NCBI RefSeq assembly: GCF_016107395.1
Contig: NZ_JAAIKO010000005.1
Span: 1 to 64,000 of the forward strand
DNA length: 64,000 bases
DNA from: Streptomyces fildesensis
Lineage (GTDB): Bacteria; Actinomycetota; Actinomycetes; Streptomycetales; Streptomycetaceae
Direction of reading: 5' to 3'
Position numbers and translations under genes: made by a program. The notes beneath the pieces were generated by a model. It searched no databases. It had not been told where the DNA came from and saw only the letters and a program-made list of their open reading frames with translations. This document shows, piece by piece, positions 8,981 through 17,061 of this stretch; position 1 is the stretch's first letter, and every line of letters starts with the position of its first letter.

Positions 8981-9008
8981 CCGGGCGGTACGGCGGGCGC
9001 GCCCGGTC
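8979..9008. terminator. Bidirectional stem-loop between convergent genes
   Basis: GACCGGGCG (8979-8987) pairs perfectly with CGCCCGGTC (9000-9008) across a 12-base loop, between the ends of two convergent genes. There is no T tract, as is usual in high-GC actinobacteria. Confidence 0.6.
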
Positions 9009-9013
9009 CGGTG

Positions 9014-9814
9014 CTACAGCGGCAGTTGGAAGCCGGTGATCCAGCCCCGCATGTCACTGATGAGCCACGCCCACACGCCGGTGATCTGGGCCAGGCCGAC
9101 CAGGATGAGCAGCGCCCCGCCGACGCGCATCACCGCGCGGGCGTTGCGGCAGGCGAACCCGAAGGCCCGCAGCGCGCGGCGGAAGGCCAGGGAAGCCAGC
9201 AGGAACGGGATGCCGAGTCCGAGGCTGTAGACGAAGGCGAGCAGCGCGCCGCGTCCGGCGCTGCCGGTGGTGACCGACAGACTGAGCACGGCGGCGAGCG
9301 TGGGGCCGATGCACGGTGTCCAGCCGAGCCCGAACATCACACCCAGCAACGGCGCCCCGGCCAGGCCCAGACGCGGACGGTACGTCAGTTTGAAGGTCTT
9401 CCCCGCGAGGGGCAGGTGCTCGAACGCGCCGAGGAACATCAATCCTAGGAGCACTGTCAGGGCGCCGAGGATCTGGGCCAGGCCACGCTGATGGGCCAGC
9501 AGCAACGTGCCGACGGCGCCCAGTGCGGCGCCGTAGCTGGCGAACAACGCGGAGAAGCCCAGCACGAACAGCAGCGTCCCGGTCACCATCCGGCCCCGGC
9601 CGGTCCGCTCCGCCCCCGCTCCCGGGTACGTGCCCTCGGCCGTGGACGCGGCGTGCACGTCGTCGGCGGACATGCCGGTCGCGTACGACAGATAGCCGGG
9701 CACCAGAGGCAGGCAGCAGGGCGAGAAGAACGACACCGCACCGGCGGCGAGCGCCAGTGGCGCCGCCAGGAGGAGCGGCCCGCTCGCGACGAGTTCGGAA
9801 ATGCCCTGACTCAT
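9014..9814 (-). CDS. ccdA: Cytochrome c biogenesis protein CcdA
   Basis: A 266-residue integral membrane protein with six hydrophobic segments and the two conserved cysteine regions of CcdA/DsbD-beta: [17 protein letters not shown] near residue 30 and [16 protein letters not shown] in the middle. It carries electrons from cytoplasmic thioredoxin to thioredoxin-like proteins outside, most likely the redoxin at 8405. The start at 9814 is chosen because GGAGG lies six bases upstream; the frame runs on far to the left of the gene start but loses family similarity. The promoter region is shared with the divergent methyltransferase and contains a CCTAA-N5-TTAGG dyad. Confidence 0.9.
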   Translation of the reverse strand: MSQGISELVASGPLLLAAPLALAAGAVSFFSPCCLPLVPGYLSYATGMSADDVHAASTAEGTYPGAGAERTGRGRMVTGTLLFVLGFSALFASYGAALGAVGTLLLAHQRGLAQILGALTVLLGLMFLGAFEHLPLAGKTFKLTYRPRLGLAGAPLLGVMFGLGWTPCIGPTLAAVLSLSVTTGSAGRGALLAFVYSLGLGIPFLLASLAFRRALRAFGFACRNARAVMRVGGALLILVGLAQITGVWAWLISDMRGWITGFQLPL

Positions 9815-9896
9815 GCACAGCCTCCAGGTCGGATCGATGGGTGAATGGTGAATGCCGCGCGGACGGCCGGTCGCCTTGCCGCACCCCGAGCCACCT

Positions 9897-9911
9897 CCTA
9901 ATCTACTTAGG
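9897..9911. promoter_or_regulatory. BlaI-type operator dyad, site B (CCTAA-N5-TTAGG)
   Basis: A perfect CCTAA/TTAGG dyad in the divergent region between ccdA and the methyltransferase gene, flanked by CCACC/GGTGG. It is one of six sites with identical spacing in the 9.8-14.9 kb block, and is presumed to be bound by the repressor encoded at 13319. Confidence 0.65.
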
Positions 9912-10072
9912 TGGATGTACGTGTTGGGCGGCGGGGTCCACTGCCACCGCGCAGCGCCCATTGCGCGCCTGCGGCGGGAGATGGGTCCGGGCCGTGCCAG
10001 TTGGCCGAGTGGTGCAGGAGATCGATGACGGTGGCGGGTGGGCCTACCTTCCCGACGCCGCAAGGAGGAAGC

Positions 10073-10723
10073 GTGCCGACCGAGGTGTCCCATCCGCTGT
10101 TCGCGCGGATCTATCCGAGAATCAACGCCTTCACCGAGGCCCATGGCGCGGTCGAGCACCGCCAGGAGCTGCTCGTCGGCATCCGGGGCCGGGTGCTGGA
10201 GATCGGCGCCGGGACCGGTGCGAACTTCCGGCACTACCCGCCTGAGGTGGAGCACGTCGTCGCGGTCGAGCCCGAACCCCGGCTGCGCGCGCAGGCCGAA
10301 CGGGCCGCCGCCGAGGCTTCCGTGCCCATCGAGGTCCGCGCCGGCCTGGCCGAGGACCTGCCGGCCCCCGACAGCTCGGTGGACGTGGTCGTGGCCTCGC
10401 TGGTGCTGTGCACGGTCGGCGACGTCCCCCGGGTGCTCGCCGAGGCCGCGCGGGTGCTGCGCCCGGCCGGGGAACTGCGGTTCTACGAGCACGTCAAGGC
10501 CGACCGGACCCGCCGGGCACGGCTGCAGAGGATGCTGGACCCGCTGTGGACCCGGGTGGGAGGCGGCTGCCATCTCACCCGCGACACCGAACGCGCCATC
10601 ACCGACGCCGGATTCGCCGTAGCGCATGTGCGGCGCTTCGACTTCCTCGTCAACGGCCGCACCGCGCCGTCCTCACCCACCATCATCGGCGTCGCACACA
10701 AGCGGCTGCCAGACACCCGGTGA
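10073..10723 (+). CDS. Class I SAM-dependent methyltransferase
   Basis: A 216-residue Rossmann methyltransferase of the UbiE/methyltransferase-11 type. The SAM-binding motif I is [16 protein letters not shown] (about residue 38), followed by the acidic loop VAVEPEPRL and motif [17 protein letters not shown]. The start at GTG 10073 is supported by AAGGAGGAAGC immediately upstream. It overlaps the DUF2752 gene by four bases. The substrate is unknown. Quinone, arsenite or small-thiol methylation are possible, and the setting of redox genes does not decide between them. Confidence 0.82.
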   Translation: MPTEVSHPLFARIYPRINAFTEAHGAVEHRQELLVGIRGRVLEIGAGTGANFRHYPPEVEHVVAVEPEPRLRAQAERAAAEASVPIEVRAGLAEDLPAPDSSVDVVVASLVLCTVGDVPRVLAEAARVLRPAGELRFYEHVKADRTRRARLQRMLDPLWTRVGGGCHLTRDTERAITDAGFAVAHVRRFDFLVNGRTAPSSPTIIGVAHKRLPDTR

Positions 10724-11157
10724 GCCGCATCGCGGAGCGCCCCCTGCTCTCGACGCGGTGGGAGTCGCGCGACCGTCACCGCTACCTCACGATCCCGGCC
10801 GTGAGCGGAATGGCGATCGCGGCGGCGCTGGCCGTCTTCGGGCTGCCGCCCCTGGACCTGCACGGCCCCCTCCACTTCCTGGGGGTGATGGATCCCGCCT
10901 GCGGGATGACCCGCGGTGTACGTCTGGTCCTGCGCGGGGATCTCGTCGCCGCGTTCCGCTACAACCCGGCCAGCCCGCTGGTGGTGGCCGTCATGTCCCT
11001 CGCCGTGCTGCGGGCCGCCTACGGCCGGCTCACCGGGCGGTGGCTGACAGTGCGGCTGCGCTGGAGCCCGGGACTGCTGACGGCGCTCGCGATCGCGGTG
11101 ATCGCCCTGGAGGTGAATCAGCAGCTGCACGCGAGTCTGCTGCTGGCCCGGCATTGA
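10720..11157 (+). CDS. DUF2752 membrane protein
   Basis: A 145-residue protein with about three hydrophobic segments and the DUF2752 signature: a PACGMTRGVRLVLRGDLVAAFRYNP-like block (Cys plus the Gly/Phe/Asn-Pro pattern). The start at GTG 10720 overlaps the stop of the methyltransferase gene, so the pair is coupled. The family is conserved in many bacteria and has no known role. The single conserved Cys in the CGMTR motif is notable next to thiol-redox genes. A strong stem-loop follows. Confidence 0.82.
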   Translation: MSRIAERPLLSTRWESRDRHRYLTIPAVSGMAIAAALAVFGLPPLDLHGPLHFLGVMDPACGMTRGVRLVLRGDLVAAFRYNPASPLVVAVMSLAVLRAAYGRLTGRWLTVRLRWSPGLLTALAIAVIALEVNQQLHASLLLARH

Positions 11158-11193
11158 CTGCCGCGATGACCGCACGGGCAGTCATCGCGGCAG
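11158..11193. terminator. Bidirectional 13-bp stem-loop
   Basis: CTGCCGCGATGAC (11158-11170) pairs perfectly with GTCATCGCGGCAG (11181-11193) over a 10-base loop, between the convergent DUF2752 gene and the gene ending at 11220. This is a strong terminator candidate for both. Confidence 0.8.
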
Positions 11194-11219
11194 GGCGGTC
11201 ATCGGCCGCCGCAGACCGG

Positions 11220-11963
11220 CTACTCGCCGTTCGGGAAGTCGTATGAGGACGGCACCTTCACCGAAGCGTTGGCGGCCCCGTAGACGAGGGTGATCTCCCG
11301 GTGCGCGGTCAGCTCGATCGACGCGGGGTCACCGGCCACCTTCTTGCCGTCCACATACGCCGTCAGCTCCTTGCCCGCACCGGCCTTCAGACCGCCGACC
11401 TGCTGCGCGTCCAAGTGCACCGCCCACTCATTGAACAGCTGGCCGAGAATGTAGCGGCGGTGTGCTGGCGCCTCGATGTGCAGCACCCCGGACGCGTCGT
11501 GGGTGTGCAGCTCCGACATCGCCTGCGCGGCCTGGTCGATCCCCAGATTCGCCGGGACCGGAACCGGCTTGCCGTCGACGATCACGTCCAGGTGGGCGTG
11601 GAAGTGGTTCACAGTGCCTTCCATGGCCGACACCTTCATCCCCGCCGCCTTCGCGCCCGCCGAAGCATCCGCCGGAGCCGCCCATGGCGGCAGCGCCGTC
11701 GCACTCCCGAACGCCACCGGAGCCGGCAGCGGCCCGCTCGCCTTTCCGCCGCTCCCGCCGGAGCCGCCGTTCGCCACCACGGCCCAAGCCACGCCTCCGA
11801 TCAGGGCGGCACCGATCACGCCCACGGTGGATATGAACGCCACCCGGCGCCGCCGCTCCTTGCGAGCCTCGACGGCACGCGCGGCAGCCACCCGCTCCCG
11901 GGCACTCTGCTTCGCGGACTTCCCGCCGCTGCCGGCTTTGGGCCTCGGGTTCTTGCCGGCCAT
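11220..11963 (-). CDS. Membrane-anchored protein with extracytoplasmic His-rich domain, unknown function
   Basis: A 247-residue protein. Residues 1-45 are Lys/Arg-rich and cytoplasmic, and one membrane helix spans about 43-65. A Gly/Ser linker and a conserved extracytoplasmic domain follow. The domain holds VNHFHAHLDVIVDGKPV with HxHxD, ELHTHDASGVLHIEAP, and a tail with AHREITLVYG. The regular His and Asp spacing suggests a metal site. I recognise the block as a recurrent bacterial domain without an assigned function. A CCTAA-N5-TTAGG-like dyad lies 50 bases upstream, placing it in the putative BlaI regulon. Confidence 0.75.
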   Translation of the reverse strand: MAGKNPRPKAGSGGKSAKQSARERVAAARAVEARKERRRRVAFISTVGVIGAALIGGVAWAVVANGGSGGSGGKASGPLPAPVAFGSATALPPWAAPADASAGAKAAGMKVSAMEGTVNHFHAHLDVIVDGKPVPVPANLGIDQAAQAMSELHTHDASGVLHIEAPAHRRYILGQLFNEWAVHLDAQQVGGLKAGAGKELTAYVDGKKVAGDPASIELTAHREITLVYGAANASVKVPSSYDFPNGE

Positions 11964-12012
11964 GGCACCTCTCCTCGTCCGTGGTGTTCCGGATCTTCGC
12001 TACGCCGATCTT

Positions 12013-12027
12013 ACTAAGGATATTAGG
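12013..12027. promoter_or_regulatory. BlaI-type operator dyad, site C
   Basis: ACTAA-N5-TTAGG upstream of the gene that starts at 11963. It has the spacing of the other five sites and one mismatch from CCTAA. It overlaps TAAGAT/TAATAT-like -10 sequences on the minus strand. Confidence 0.6.
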
Positions 12028-12231
12028 CGAGTGGCGAGGGGTGGCTACCTTTCGCTCATTGGGCGGTCCCACATCGGGCCGGTCCGCCCCGCAGCATGTC
12101 AACGCGCCTCGATGGGGCGCGGCGGCCAGGGGCTGAAGTGCGGCGGCCACGCCGTCCTTCCGCCTTCCCCCCTTCCGTCATCCGCAGGCGAAGCGCCGAG
12201 CGGATAGACCTCGCGCAACACTCCCCAGTGG

Positions 12232-12246
12232 CCTAAGTTACTTAGT
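12232..12246. promoter_or_regulatory. BlaI-type operator dyad, site D
   Basis: CCTAA-N5-TTAGT, 62 bases upstream of the small membrane protein at 12308. The inner CTAAGT/ACTTAG is a perfect 6+6 dyad. It overlaps an AT-rich likely promoter (TTAGTACATAT). Confidence 0.65.
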
Positions 12247-12307
12247 ACATATGGAAACCTTATTTGCACGGCCGGGCCTTCGCGCCGGCCGCGAGGGAGG
12301 AGTCCAG

Positions 12308-12529
12308 ATGTCTCAGCTGCTCTACGCCTTGCCGCTGCTGGCCTGCCCCGTCGGCATGGGCGCAATGATGTGGTTCATGATGCGCGGCGGGAAGAAGCCC
12401 GCGTCAGAACAGCCCAGTGACCAGGCTGCCACTTTGACCCGGCTCCAGGCAGAGATCGACCAACTGCGTGCCACCCAGCGCGATGCCGACGCCCAGGAGG
12501 CGCGGCCATCAGAGCCCAAGCACCTCTGA
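12308..12529 (+). CDS. Small single-TM protein, paralogue 1
   Basis: A 73-residue protein. Residues 1-24 form one membrane helix containing CPVGMGAMMWFMM. A Lys patch and a predicted coiled coil (LTRLQAEIDQLRATQRD) follow. It closely matches the protein at 16816 in the same island ([13 protein letters not shown] plus [15 protein letters not shown]). The start at 12308 is supported by GAGGGAGGAG upstream. The Met-rich, Cys-containing helix could bind metal or thiols. The family is not named and the function is unknown. Confidence 0.78.
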   Translation: MSQLLYALPLLACPVGMGAMMWFMMRGGKKPASEQPSDQAATLTRLQAEIDQLRATQRDADAQEARPSEPKHL

Positions 12530-12683
12530 CCGGGGCGCGACCCGCGCGGGAACGAGCCCGCGGACATGACCTTCCCGCGGCGGCTTGTCGCCGTGCGGCC
12601 CGGCGTGCGCTCGCGCTCGTCATCACCTCGGGCTCGCCCTGGCGGCGTGTACCAGCGCCAGCCGGTCCAGGCGGAATCCGGCG

Positions 12684-12706
12684 GGCGGCCGCCCGCTACG
12701 GCCGCC
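12684..12706 (-). terminator. Stem-loop after the Cys-rich protein gene
   Basis: GGCGGCCG (12684-12691) pairs with CGGCCGCC (12699-12706) over a 7-base loop, 14 bases downstream of the stop on the minus strand. Confidence 0.45.
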
Positions 12707-12719
12707 GCCCACCGTTCCC

Positions 12720-13112
12720 CTATGCCGTCGCTTGGGCGCCCCTGGGGCAGCAGTCGTCGTGCCCCGGAGCGGAGGGCGAATCGTTCGGCGTCCGGGCGCC
12801 GGAGTCCTGCGTGCAGCAGTCGCAGCACTCCCCGCCATCGCAGCAGTCCGCGCCCGGAAGGCAGCACGGGCAGGGGGCCGCGTCGCAGCAGGTACACGCC
12901 TGGTCCCGGACACTGACGGCCATGCCCGCCATCGGCATGCCCGGCATGCTAACTGTGGGTGCGGAAGCGGTGGGCGACGACGAGGTTGTTGTCGTTGCGG
13001 CCGCCCCGGGCATGGTGGCGGCATGCGCCTGGCCCAGACCGAGGAAGCCTGCGGCAGCAGCCACAGCCGTCGCGGCGACCACGCCACCGCGGGCGATCAA
13101 TGCAGAGTTCAT
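12720..13112 (-). CDS. Exported Met/Cys-rich protein, possible copper-binding
   Basis: A 130-residue protein with a cleavable signal peptide ending in AHA. A Thr/Ser linker, a methionine motif (MPGMPMAGM) and a dense cysteine tail follow, with CTCC, CPCC, CC, CCDCC and a final DDCCPRG. Repeated Met and clustered Cys are typical of extracytoplasmic copper-binding or metallothionein-like proteins, but no family name is certain. The start at 13112 (MNSALIARGG) follows AAGGA, while the longer frame to 13175 lacks an RBS. An upstream CCTTA-N5-TTAGG site places it under the same control as the neighbouring repressor. Confidence 0.75.
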   Translation of the reverse strand: MNSALIARGGVVAATAVAAAAGFLGLGQAHAATMPGAAATTTTSSSPTASAPTVSMPGMPMAGMAVSVRDQACTCCDAAPCPCCLPGADCCDGGECCDCCTQDSGARTPNDSPSAPGHDDCCPRGAQATA

Positions 13113-13186
13113 GCGGGAGATCCTTCCCTGTCCGCACGTCGCGACAGACGTCACGGAGTGCTCTTTCGCGATCACCCTAAGTGTCT

Positions 13187-13201
13187 CCTTAGGAGATTAG
13201 G
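13187..13201. promoter_or_regulatory. BlaI-type operator dyad, site E
   Basis: CCTTA-N5-TTAGG upstream of the Cys-rich protein. It overlaps a second CCTAA half-site (13176-13180), so two dyads may compete here. It lies between the divergent Cys-rich gene and the blaI-M56 operon. Confidence 0.6.
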
Positions 13202-13268
13202 GAATGCCGCGCGATGATCGCCCAGACGTGTGAACGCCGTCCGGGGAGCGCCTTCGGGCCCGCCGGCT

Positions 13269-13283
13269 CCTAGACGGCTTAGG
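13269..13283. promoter_or_regulatory. BlaI-type operator dyad, site F
   Basis: CCTAG-N5-TTAGG, 36 bases upstream of the second blaI-type gene, in position for autorepression. Confidence 0.6.
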
Positions 13284-13318
13284 ATGGGTGCGGGCGTTCA
13301 CGCGATACGGGAGGTGCC

Positions 13319-13690
13319 ATGCCGCATTTCGGCGATCTGGAGGCCGCGATCATGGACGCGGTCTGGAGCACCGGCGAACCGGTCTGCGTGCGCGACGTCC
13401 TCGAACGGCTCGACCGCGAGCCCGAACCCGCCTACACCACGGTCCAGACGGTGATGGACATCCTCTACCGCAAGGGCTGGATGACCCGCGTCAAGCGCGG
13501 CAGGGTCAACGTCTACGAGGCCGCCGCCAGTCGCGAGGATTACGTGGCCGGGCTGATGAACGAAGCACTGGCGGTCGCCGACGACCGCGCGGCGATGCTG
13601 GTGAAGTTCGTCGAAGGCATGGAACCCGGCGAGAGTGCGGCGCTGCGCGAGCTGCTCAACGCCGCCAAGACCCAGGGGTCCGCACGGTGA
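13319..13690 (+). CDS. BlaI/MecI/CopY-type transcriptional repressor, copy 2
   Basis: A 123-residue winged-helix repressor. The conserved FGDLEAAIMDAVW start, VRDVLERL and AYTTVQTVMDILYRKGWM blocks give residues 1-75 as the DNA-binding domain. It is the likely reader of the CCTAA-N5-TTAGG sites, because those sites surround this gene and one lies in its own promoter. It overlaps the M56 protease start by four bases, forming a sensor-repressor operon of the BlaR1-BlaI kind. It is about as diverged from the repressor at 1029 as expected of paralogues. Confidence 0.92.
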   Translation: MPHFGDLEAAIMDAVWSTGEPVCVRDVLERLDREPEPAYTTVQTVMDILYRKGWMTRVKRGRVNVYEAAASREDYVAGLMNEALAVADDRAAMLVKFVEGMEPGESAALRELLNAAKTQGSAR

Positions 13691-14661
13691 GCGCGGCGCT
13701 CATCCTTCTCGCATACGCCGCGTTGCTCGCCTTCGCGGCCCCCAGGCTGCTCGCCCGCGGCGGCTGGACCGCACGCGCTCCCCGGCTGGGCATCATCGCC
13801 TGGCAGGCGGCAGCCGTCTCCCTGCTGGTGTCCGCCGTCTTGGCCGGGCTCGCCCTGGTCGTACCCACGGTGCAAGTCAGCGCGGACCTCGCGAATCTGT
13901 TCCGCGCCTGCGTGATGGCGCTGCGCGATCAGTACGCCACCCCCGGCGGGGCTGCCGCAGCCGCGGTTGGAGCCGTGCTGGCGCTGGCCGTCCTTGCCCG
14001 CGCGGCCTGGTGCGTGGCCGCCTCCCTGGCCGGGGCGCTACGTAGCCGCGCCCGCCACCACGGTGTGCTGACCATGGTCGGCACCCCCTCCGTCCACCTG
14101 GGCGCGGTGGTTGTCGACTCCGACGAACCCGCCGTGTACTGCCTGCCCGGCCGGCGCCGCCGGATCGTGGTCACCACCGCCGCCCTGCGACTGCTCGACG
14201 ACCAGCAGCTCGCGGCGGCCCTCGCCCATGAGCGCGCCCACCTTGACCAGCGGCACGACCTGGTGCTCGCCTGGTCCGGTGGCCTGGCCCGTGCCTTCCC
14301 GCGCATTCGGCTCTTCACCCGCGCCCACGCCGAGACCCTCCGGCTCGTAGAGCTGCTCGCCGACGACGTCGCGGCCCGCAGCGCCGACCGCATCACGCTG
14401 GCCGAAGCACTGCTCAACCTGGCCGGGGCCCGCACACCCGCCGCCGCGCTCGGCGCGGGAGGCAGCACTGCCGCCGAACGCGTACGACGTCTGATCGTCC
14501 CGCACCACCCGCTCGGACGCCTGCGCACCGCGCTCACCTTCACTGGCGTCGCCGCCCTGCTGGCCCTCCCCATCATCGGCCTGGCCACACCGATCGCCAC
14601 CGCCGCTCACCTGCACTACTGCCCCCCGAGCGCCGTGAGCGCGGCAGCCGCCACGCGCTGA
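13687..14661 (+). CDS. M56 family membrane metallopeptidase, copy 2
   Basis: A 324-residue protein starting at GTG 13687, which overlaps the repressor's stop codon. Three or four hydrophobic segments precede the protease domain; HERAH begins at residue 181 (LAHERAHLDQRHD) and a hydrophobic segment follows near the C terminus. As in the other pair, no obvious extracytoplasmic sensor domain is present, so the signal may be sensed in the membrane region. Cleavage of the partner repressor would release the genes with CCTAA-N5-TTAGG sites. The coupling is seen; the mechanism is inferred from BlaR1/MecR1. Confidence 0.9.
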   Translation: MSAALILLAYAALLAFAAPRLLARGGWTARAPRLGIIAWQAAAVSLLVSAVLAGLALVVPTVQVSADLANLFRACVMALRDQYATPGGAAAAAVGAVLALAVLARAAWCVAASLAGALRSRARHHGVLTMVGTPSVHLGAVVVDSDEPAVYCLPGRRRRIVVTTAALRLLDDQQLAAALAHERAHLDQRHDLVLAWSGGLARAFPRIRLFTRAHAETLRLVELLADDVAARSADRITLAEALLNLAGARTPAAALGAGGSTAAERVRRLIVPHHPLGRLRTALTFTGVAALLALPIIGLATPIATAAHLHYCPPSAVSAAAATR

Positions 14662-14797
14662 CCGGGCATACCCCCGAACGCGCCTGACCTGTCCCCTCGT
14701 TGCCTTTTCCGCAGGCGAGTTGCACAAGCCTCCCCCCGAGCCACATCGGTAGATGACCGTCGCGGACTCGCATGTGCGGTCCCGCCAGCATTCTTCT

Positions 14798-14812
14798 CCT
14801 ATACTCCTTAGG
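14798..14812. promoter_or_regulatory. BlaI-type operator dyad, site G
   Basis: CCTAT-N5-TTAGG, 56 bases upstream of the CcdA-like gene. A likely -10 (TATTAG, around 14820-14825) follows, so the site would overlap or sit close to -35. Confidence 0.6.
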
Positions 14813-14867
14813 TGATTGGTATTAGAGTGACGTTCTGACGTCGCCGATTCCGGAGCCTGGAGAGCAC

Positions 14868-15848
14868 ATGCAAGGACTGCTGTTCGGCACGACGCTGCTC
14901 GCGTCGTTCCTCGGCGGCATCGTGGCGTTGCTGGCACCGTGCTGCGTGTCGGTGATGCTGCCCGCCTATCTGGCCACCGGGTTCCACCGCAGACGCGGCA
15001 TCCTCGCCGCCACACTGATCTTCGCCGCCGGAGTGGCCACCGTCATCATCCCGATCGGGCTCGGCGCCACCGCCATCACCGCGCTGGTCTCCGGGCACCA
15101 CTTCGCGGTCTTCTCCATCGGCGGCCTGGCCATGGCCGCCGGCGGCATCGCCGTACTGGCCGGCTGGAAGCCGCGCCTGCCCATGCCGACGGGTGGCACG
15201 CCGGGCACCGGAACGGGCATCGGATCCGTCTACGGGCTCGGGCTCTTCTCCGGCGCGGCCAGCTCCTGCTGCGCCCCAGTGCTCGCCGGCGTCGCCGTCC
15301 TGTCCGGGGCAACCGCCTCCTTCCCTGCCGCCCTCGTGGTCTCCGCGACCTACGTGGCCGGGATGGTCGCCCCTCTGGCGGCGCTCGCTCTGGTGTGGGA
15401 CCGCCGCGACTGGGGCTCCTCCCGCCTGCTGCAGGGCCGCGAAATCACCCTCACCCTCGGGCCGCTCAAGCGCCGCATATCTCCGGGCACGCTGGCCTCC
15501 GGGCTGCTGCTGATCGGCATGGGCGCGCTCACCGTCGTCATCGCCTTCACCGGGCCCGGCATGGGAGACGGCGGGTGGCGCCTGCGCCTGGCCGCCGACC
15601 TCCAGCACTGGGCAGCGCAGGCGACCGGGTGGCTGTCATGGCTCCCGGGCTGGGCCTTCGCGCTCCTGCTCGCCTCGGCCGCCGTCCTCCTCGTCCGACA
15701 GGCCCGCCGGCACCGCAGCGAAGCCCCGCCGCCCCATGACAAGACCGCGCCCGCAGGTTCCGCCACGCCGTCCGACGCGGAGCACCCCGCCTGCTGCGCG
15801 ACCCCCGTCCCCACACTTGAGACCACCGGGATCACCGCCGATGACTAA
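14868..15848 (+). CDS. CcdA-like membrane thiol transporter with Cys-rich motifs
   Basis: A 326-residue membrane protein with about seven hydrophobic segments. It carries twin cysteines in LLAPCCVSVMLPAYLAT (N-terminal) and GAASSCCAPVLAGVAVL (middle), plus a soluble tail with HPACCATP. The pairing resembles CcdA/DsbD-beta but is diverged from the CcdA at 9014. It probably moves electrons across the membrane to the redoxin encoded next. Its stop overlaps the redoxin start by eight bases. It is the first gene of an operon of five (14868-17327) behind operator site G. Confidence 0.78.
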   Translation: MQGLLFGTTLLASFLGGIVALLAPCCVSVMLPAYLATGFHRRRGILAATLIFAAGVATVIIPIGLGATAITALVSGHHFAVFSIGGLAMAAGGIAVLAGWKPRLPMPTGGTPGTGTGIGSVYGLGLFSGAASSCCAPVLAGVAVLSGATASFPAALVVSATYVAGMVAPLAALALVWDRRDWGSSRLLQGREITLTLGPLKRRISPGTLASGLLLIGMGALTVVIAFTGPGMGDGGWRLRLAADLQHWAAQATGWLSWLPGWAFALLLASAAVLLVRQARRHRSEAPPPHDKTAPAGSATPSDAEHPACCATPVPTLETTGITADD

Positions 15849-16527
15849 CACCCGCCACCCGTCCAAAGCCGCCGCCCGCACGGCCAAAGCGGCCGCCACC
15901 CAAGCCGAAGCGCAGCGCGCGGAAAACCGCCGCCGCCTCACCTTCTGGACCGTCGGCATCGTGCTCGCCGCCGTGCTCACCGGCGCGCTGTACGCGGTCT
16001 TCACCCGCTCCACGTCCGCCTCCGGAGGGCCGGGCGGGTACGAGATCGGCAAGCCCGGCCCGGGCACGGCCGCCCCCGCCTTCACCCTCGACGCCAGCAC
16101 CGGCAAGAAGATCAGCCTCGCCGACTACCAGGGCAAGACCGTCCTGCTGTACTTCCAGGAGGGCCTGACCTGCCAGCCGTGCTGGGACCAGATGAAAGAC
16201 CTGGAGAAGCAGGCAGCCAAGGTCAAGGCCGCCGGCATCGACCAGGTGCTGTCCATCACCACCGACCCCGCCGACCTGATCACCCGCAAGACCCGCGACA
16301 TGAAGCTGTCCACGCCGGTGCTCGCCGACCCGGACCTGGCCGTGTCCAAGACCTTCGACGCCAACTCCTACGGGATGATGGGCAGTTCCCGCGACGGCCA
16401 CACCTTCGTCCTGGTTGGACCTGACGGAACCATCAAGTGGCGCGGCGACTACGGCGGTGCCCCGAAGTACACGATGTACGTCGCCCCCGACAAACTACTG
16501 GCCGACCTTCAGGGGAAGGCGAAATAG
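15841..16527 (+). CDS. Membrane-anchored redoxin (peroxiredoxin/thioredoxin fold)
   Basis: A 228-residue protein. Lys/Ala-rich N terminus, one membrane helix at about residues 38-60, then an AhpC/TSA-like thioredoxin fold. The active site is LYFQEGLTCQPCWDQM, a CxxC near residue 115, not the single Cys of typical peroxiredoxins. It probably receives electrons from the preceding CcdA-like protein. The TlpA-like protein at 8405 uses WCTPC, so the two systems appear duplicated and specialised. The exact substrate is unknown. Confidence 0.82.
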   Translation: MTNTRHPSKAAARTAKAAATQAEAQRAENRRRLTFWTVGIVLAAVLTGALYAVFTRSTSASGGPGGYEIGKPGPGTAAPAFTLDASTGKKISLADYQGKTVLLYFQEGLTCQPCWDQMKDLEKQAAKVKAAGIDQVLSITTDPADLITRKTRDMKLSTPVLADPDLAVSKTFDANSYGMMGSSRDGHTFVLVGPDGTIKWRGDYGGAPKYTMYVAPDKLLADLQGKAK

Positions 16528-16529
16528 TC

Positions 16530-16802
16530 ATGCCCGACGCCACCGCCCGCACCGCCGTACAGGTGACCCTGCTCACCCAGGCCGACTGCGCCCTGTGCGA
16601 CCACGCCAAACAGGTCCTCGCCCGCATCGGCGCCGACCACCTTCTGCACATCACCGAGATCGGCCTCGCCACCGACGAGGGCCGCCGACTCGCCCTCGAC
16701 ATGGGCGTGCTGTTCGCCCCCGGCATCCTCCTCGACGGCAAACCCTTCGCCCACGGACGCCTGTCCGAACGCAAACTCCGCCGCACCCTCACCACCCGCT
16801 AA
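16530..16802 (+). CDS. Glutaredoxin-like protein
   Basis: A 90-residue cytoplasmic protein with a glutaredoxin fold and active site [10 protein letters not shown] (CxxC near residue 19). The tail has [14 protein letters not shown], the cis-Pro and substrate-binding region. The start at ATG 16530 lies directly after the redoxin stop. It probably exchanges electrons with the operon's membrane thiol proteins on the inner face. The call rests on fold and motif. Confidence 0.82.
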   Translation: MPDATARTAVQVTLLTQADCALCDHAKQVLARIGADHLLHITEIGLATDEGRRLALDMGVLFAPGILLDGKPFAHGRLSERKLRRTLTTR

Positions 16803-16815
16803 GGAGACGAAAACC

Positions 16816-17061
16816 ATGCAGCAAATCCTCTACATCCTCCCCGCCCTGATGTGCCCGCTCGGCATGGGCGTCATGATGTGGTTCCTGATGCGCCCCAGCA
16901 ACAAACAACAGGCCGGCCACGGCACCAGCGCCGTACAGGAACGCGAACTCGCCGCACTGCGCGCCGAGATAGACGCGCTGCGCGCCGCGCAGCAGGCTCC
17001 CATCGGCGACCCGACGGACACTCCGGTCTCGTTCGGCAAGCCTGCAGGCGCGTCCCGATGA
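16816..17061 (+). CDS. Small single-TM protein, paralogue 2
   Basis: An 81-residue protein with one membrane helix ([13 protein letters not shown]) followed by a coiled coil ([17 protein letters not shown]). It matches the 12308 protein closely over the first 60 residues and ends in a Pro/Gly tail. AAGGAGA lies before the ATG. Paralogues in two operons under different site G/D promoters imply a general membrane partner for the thiol systems. Function unknown. Confidence 0.78.
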   Translation: MQQILYILPALMCPLGMGVMMWFLMRPSNKQQAGHGTSAVQERELAALRAEIDALRAAQQAPIGDPTDTPVSFGKPAGASR

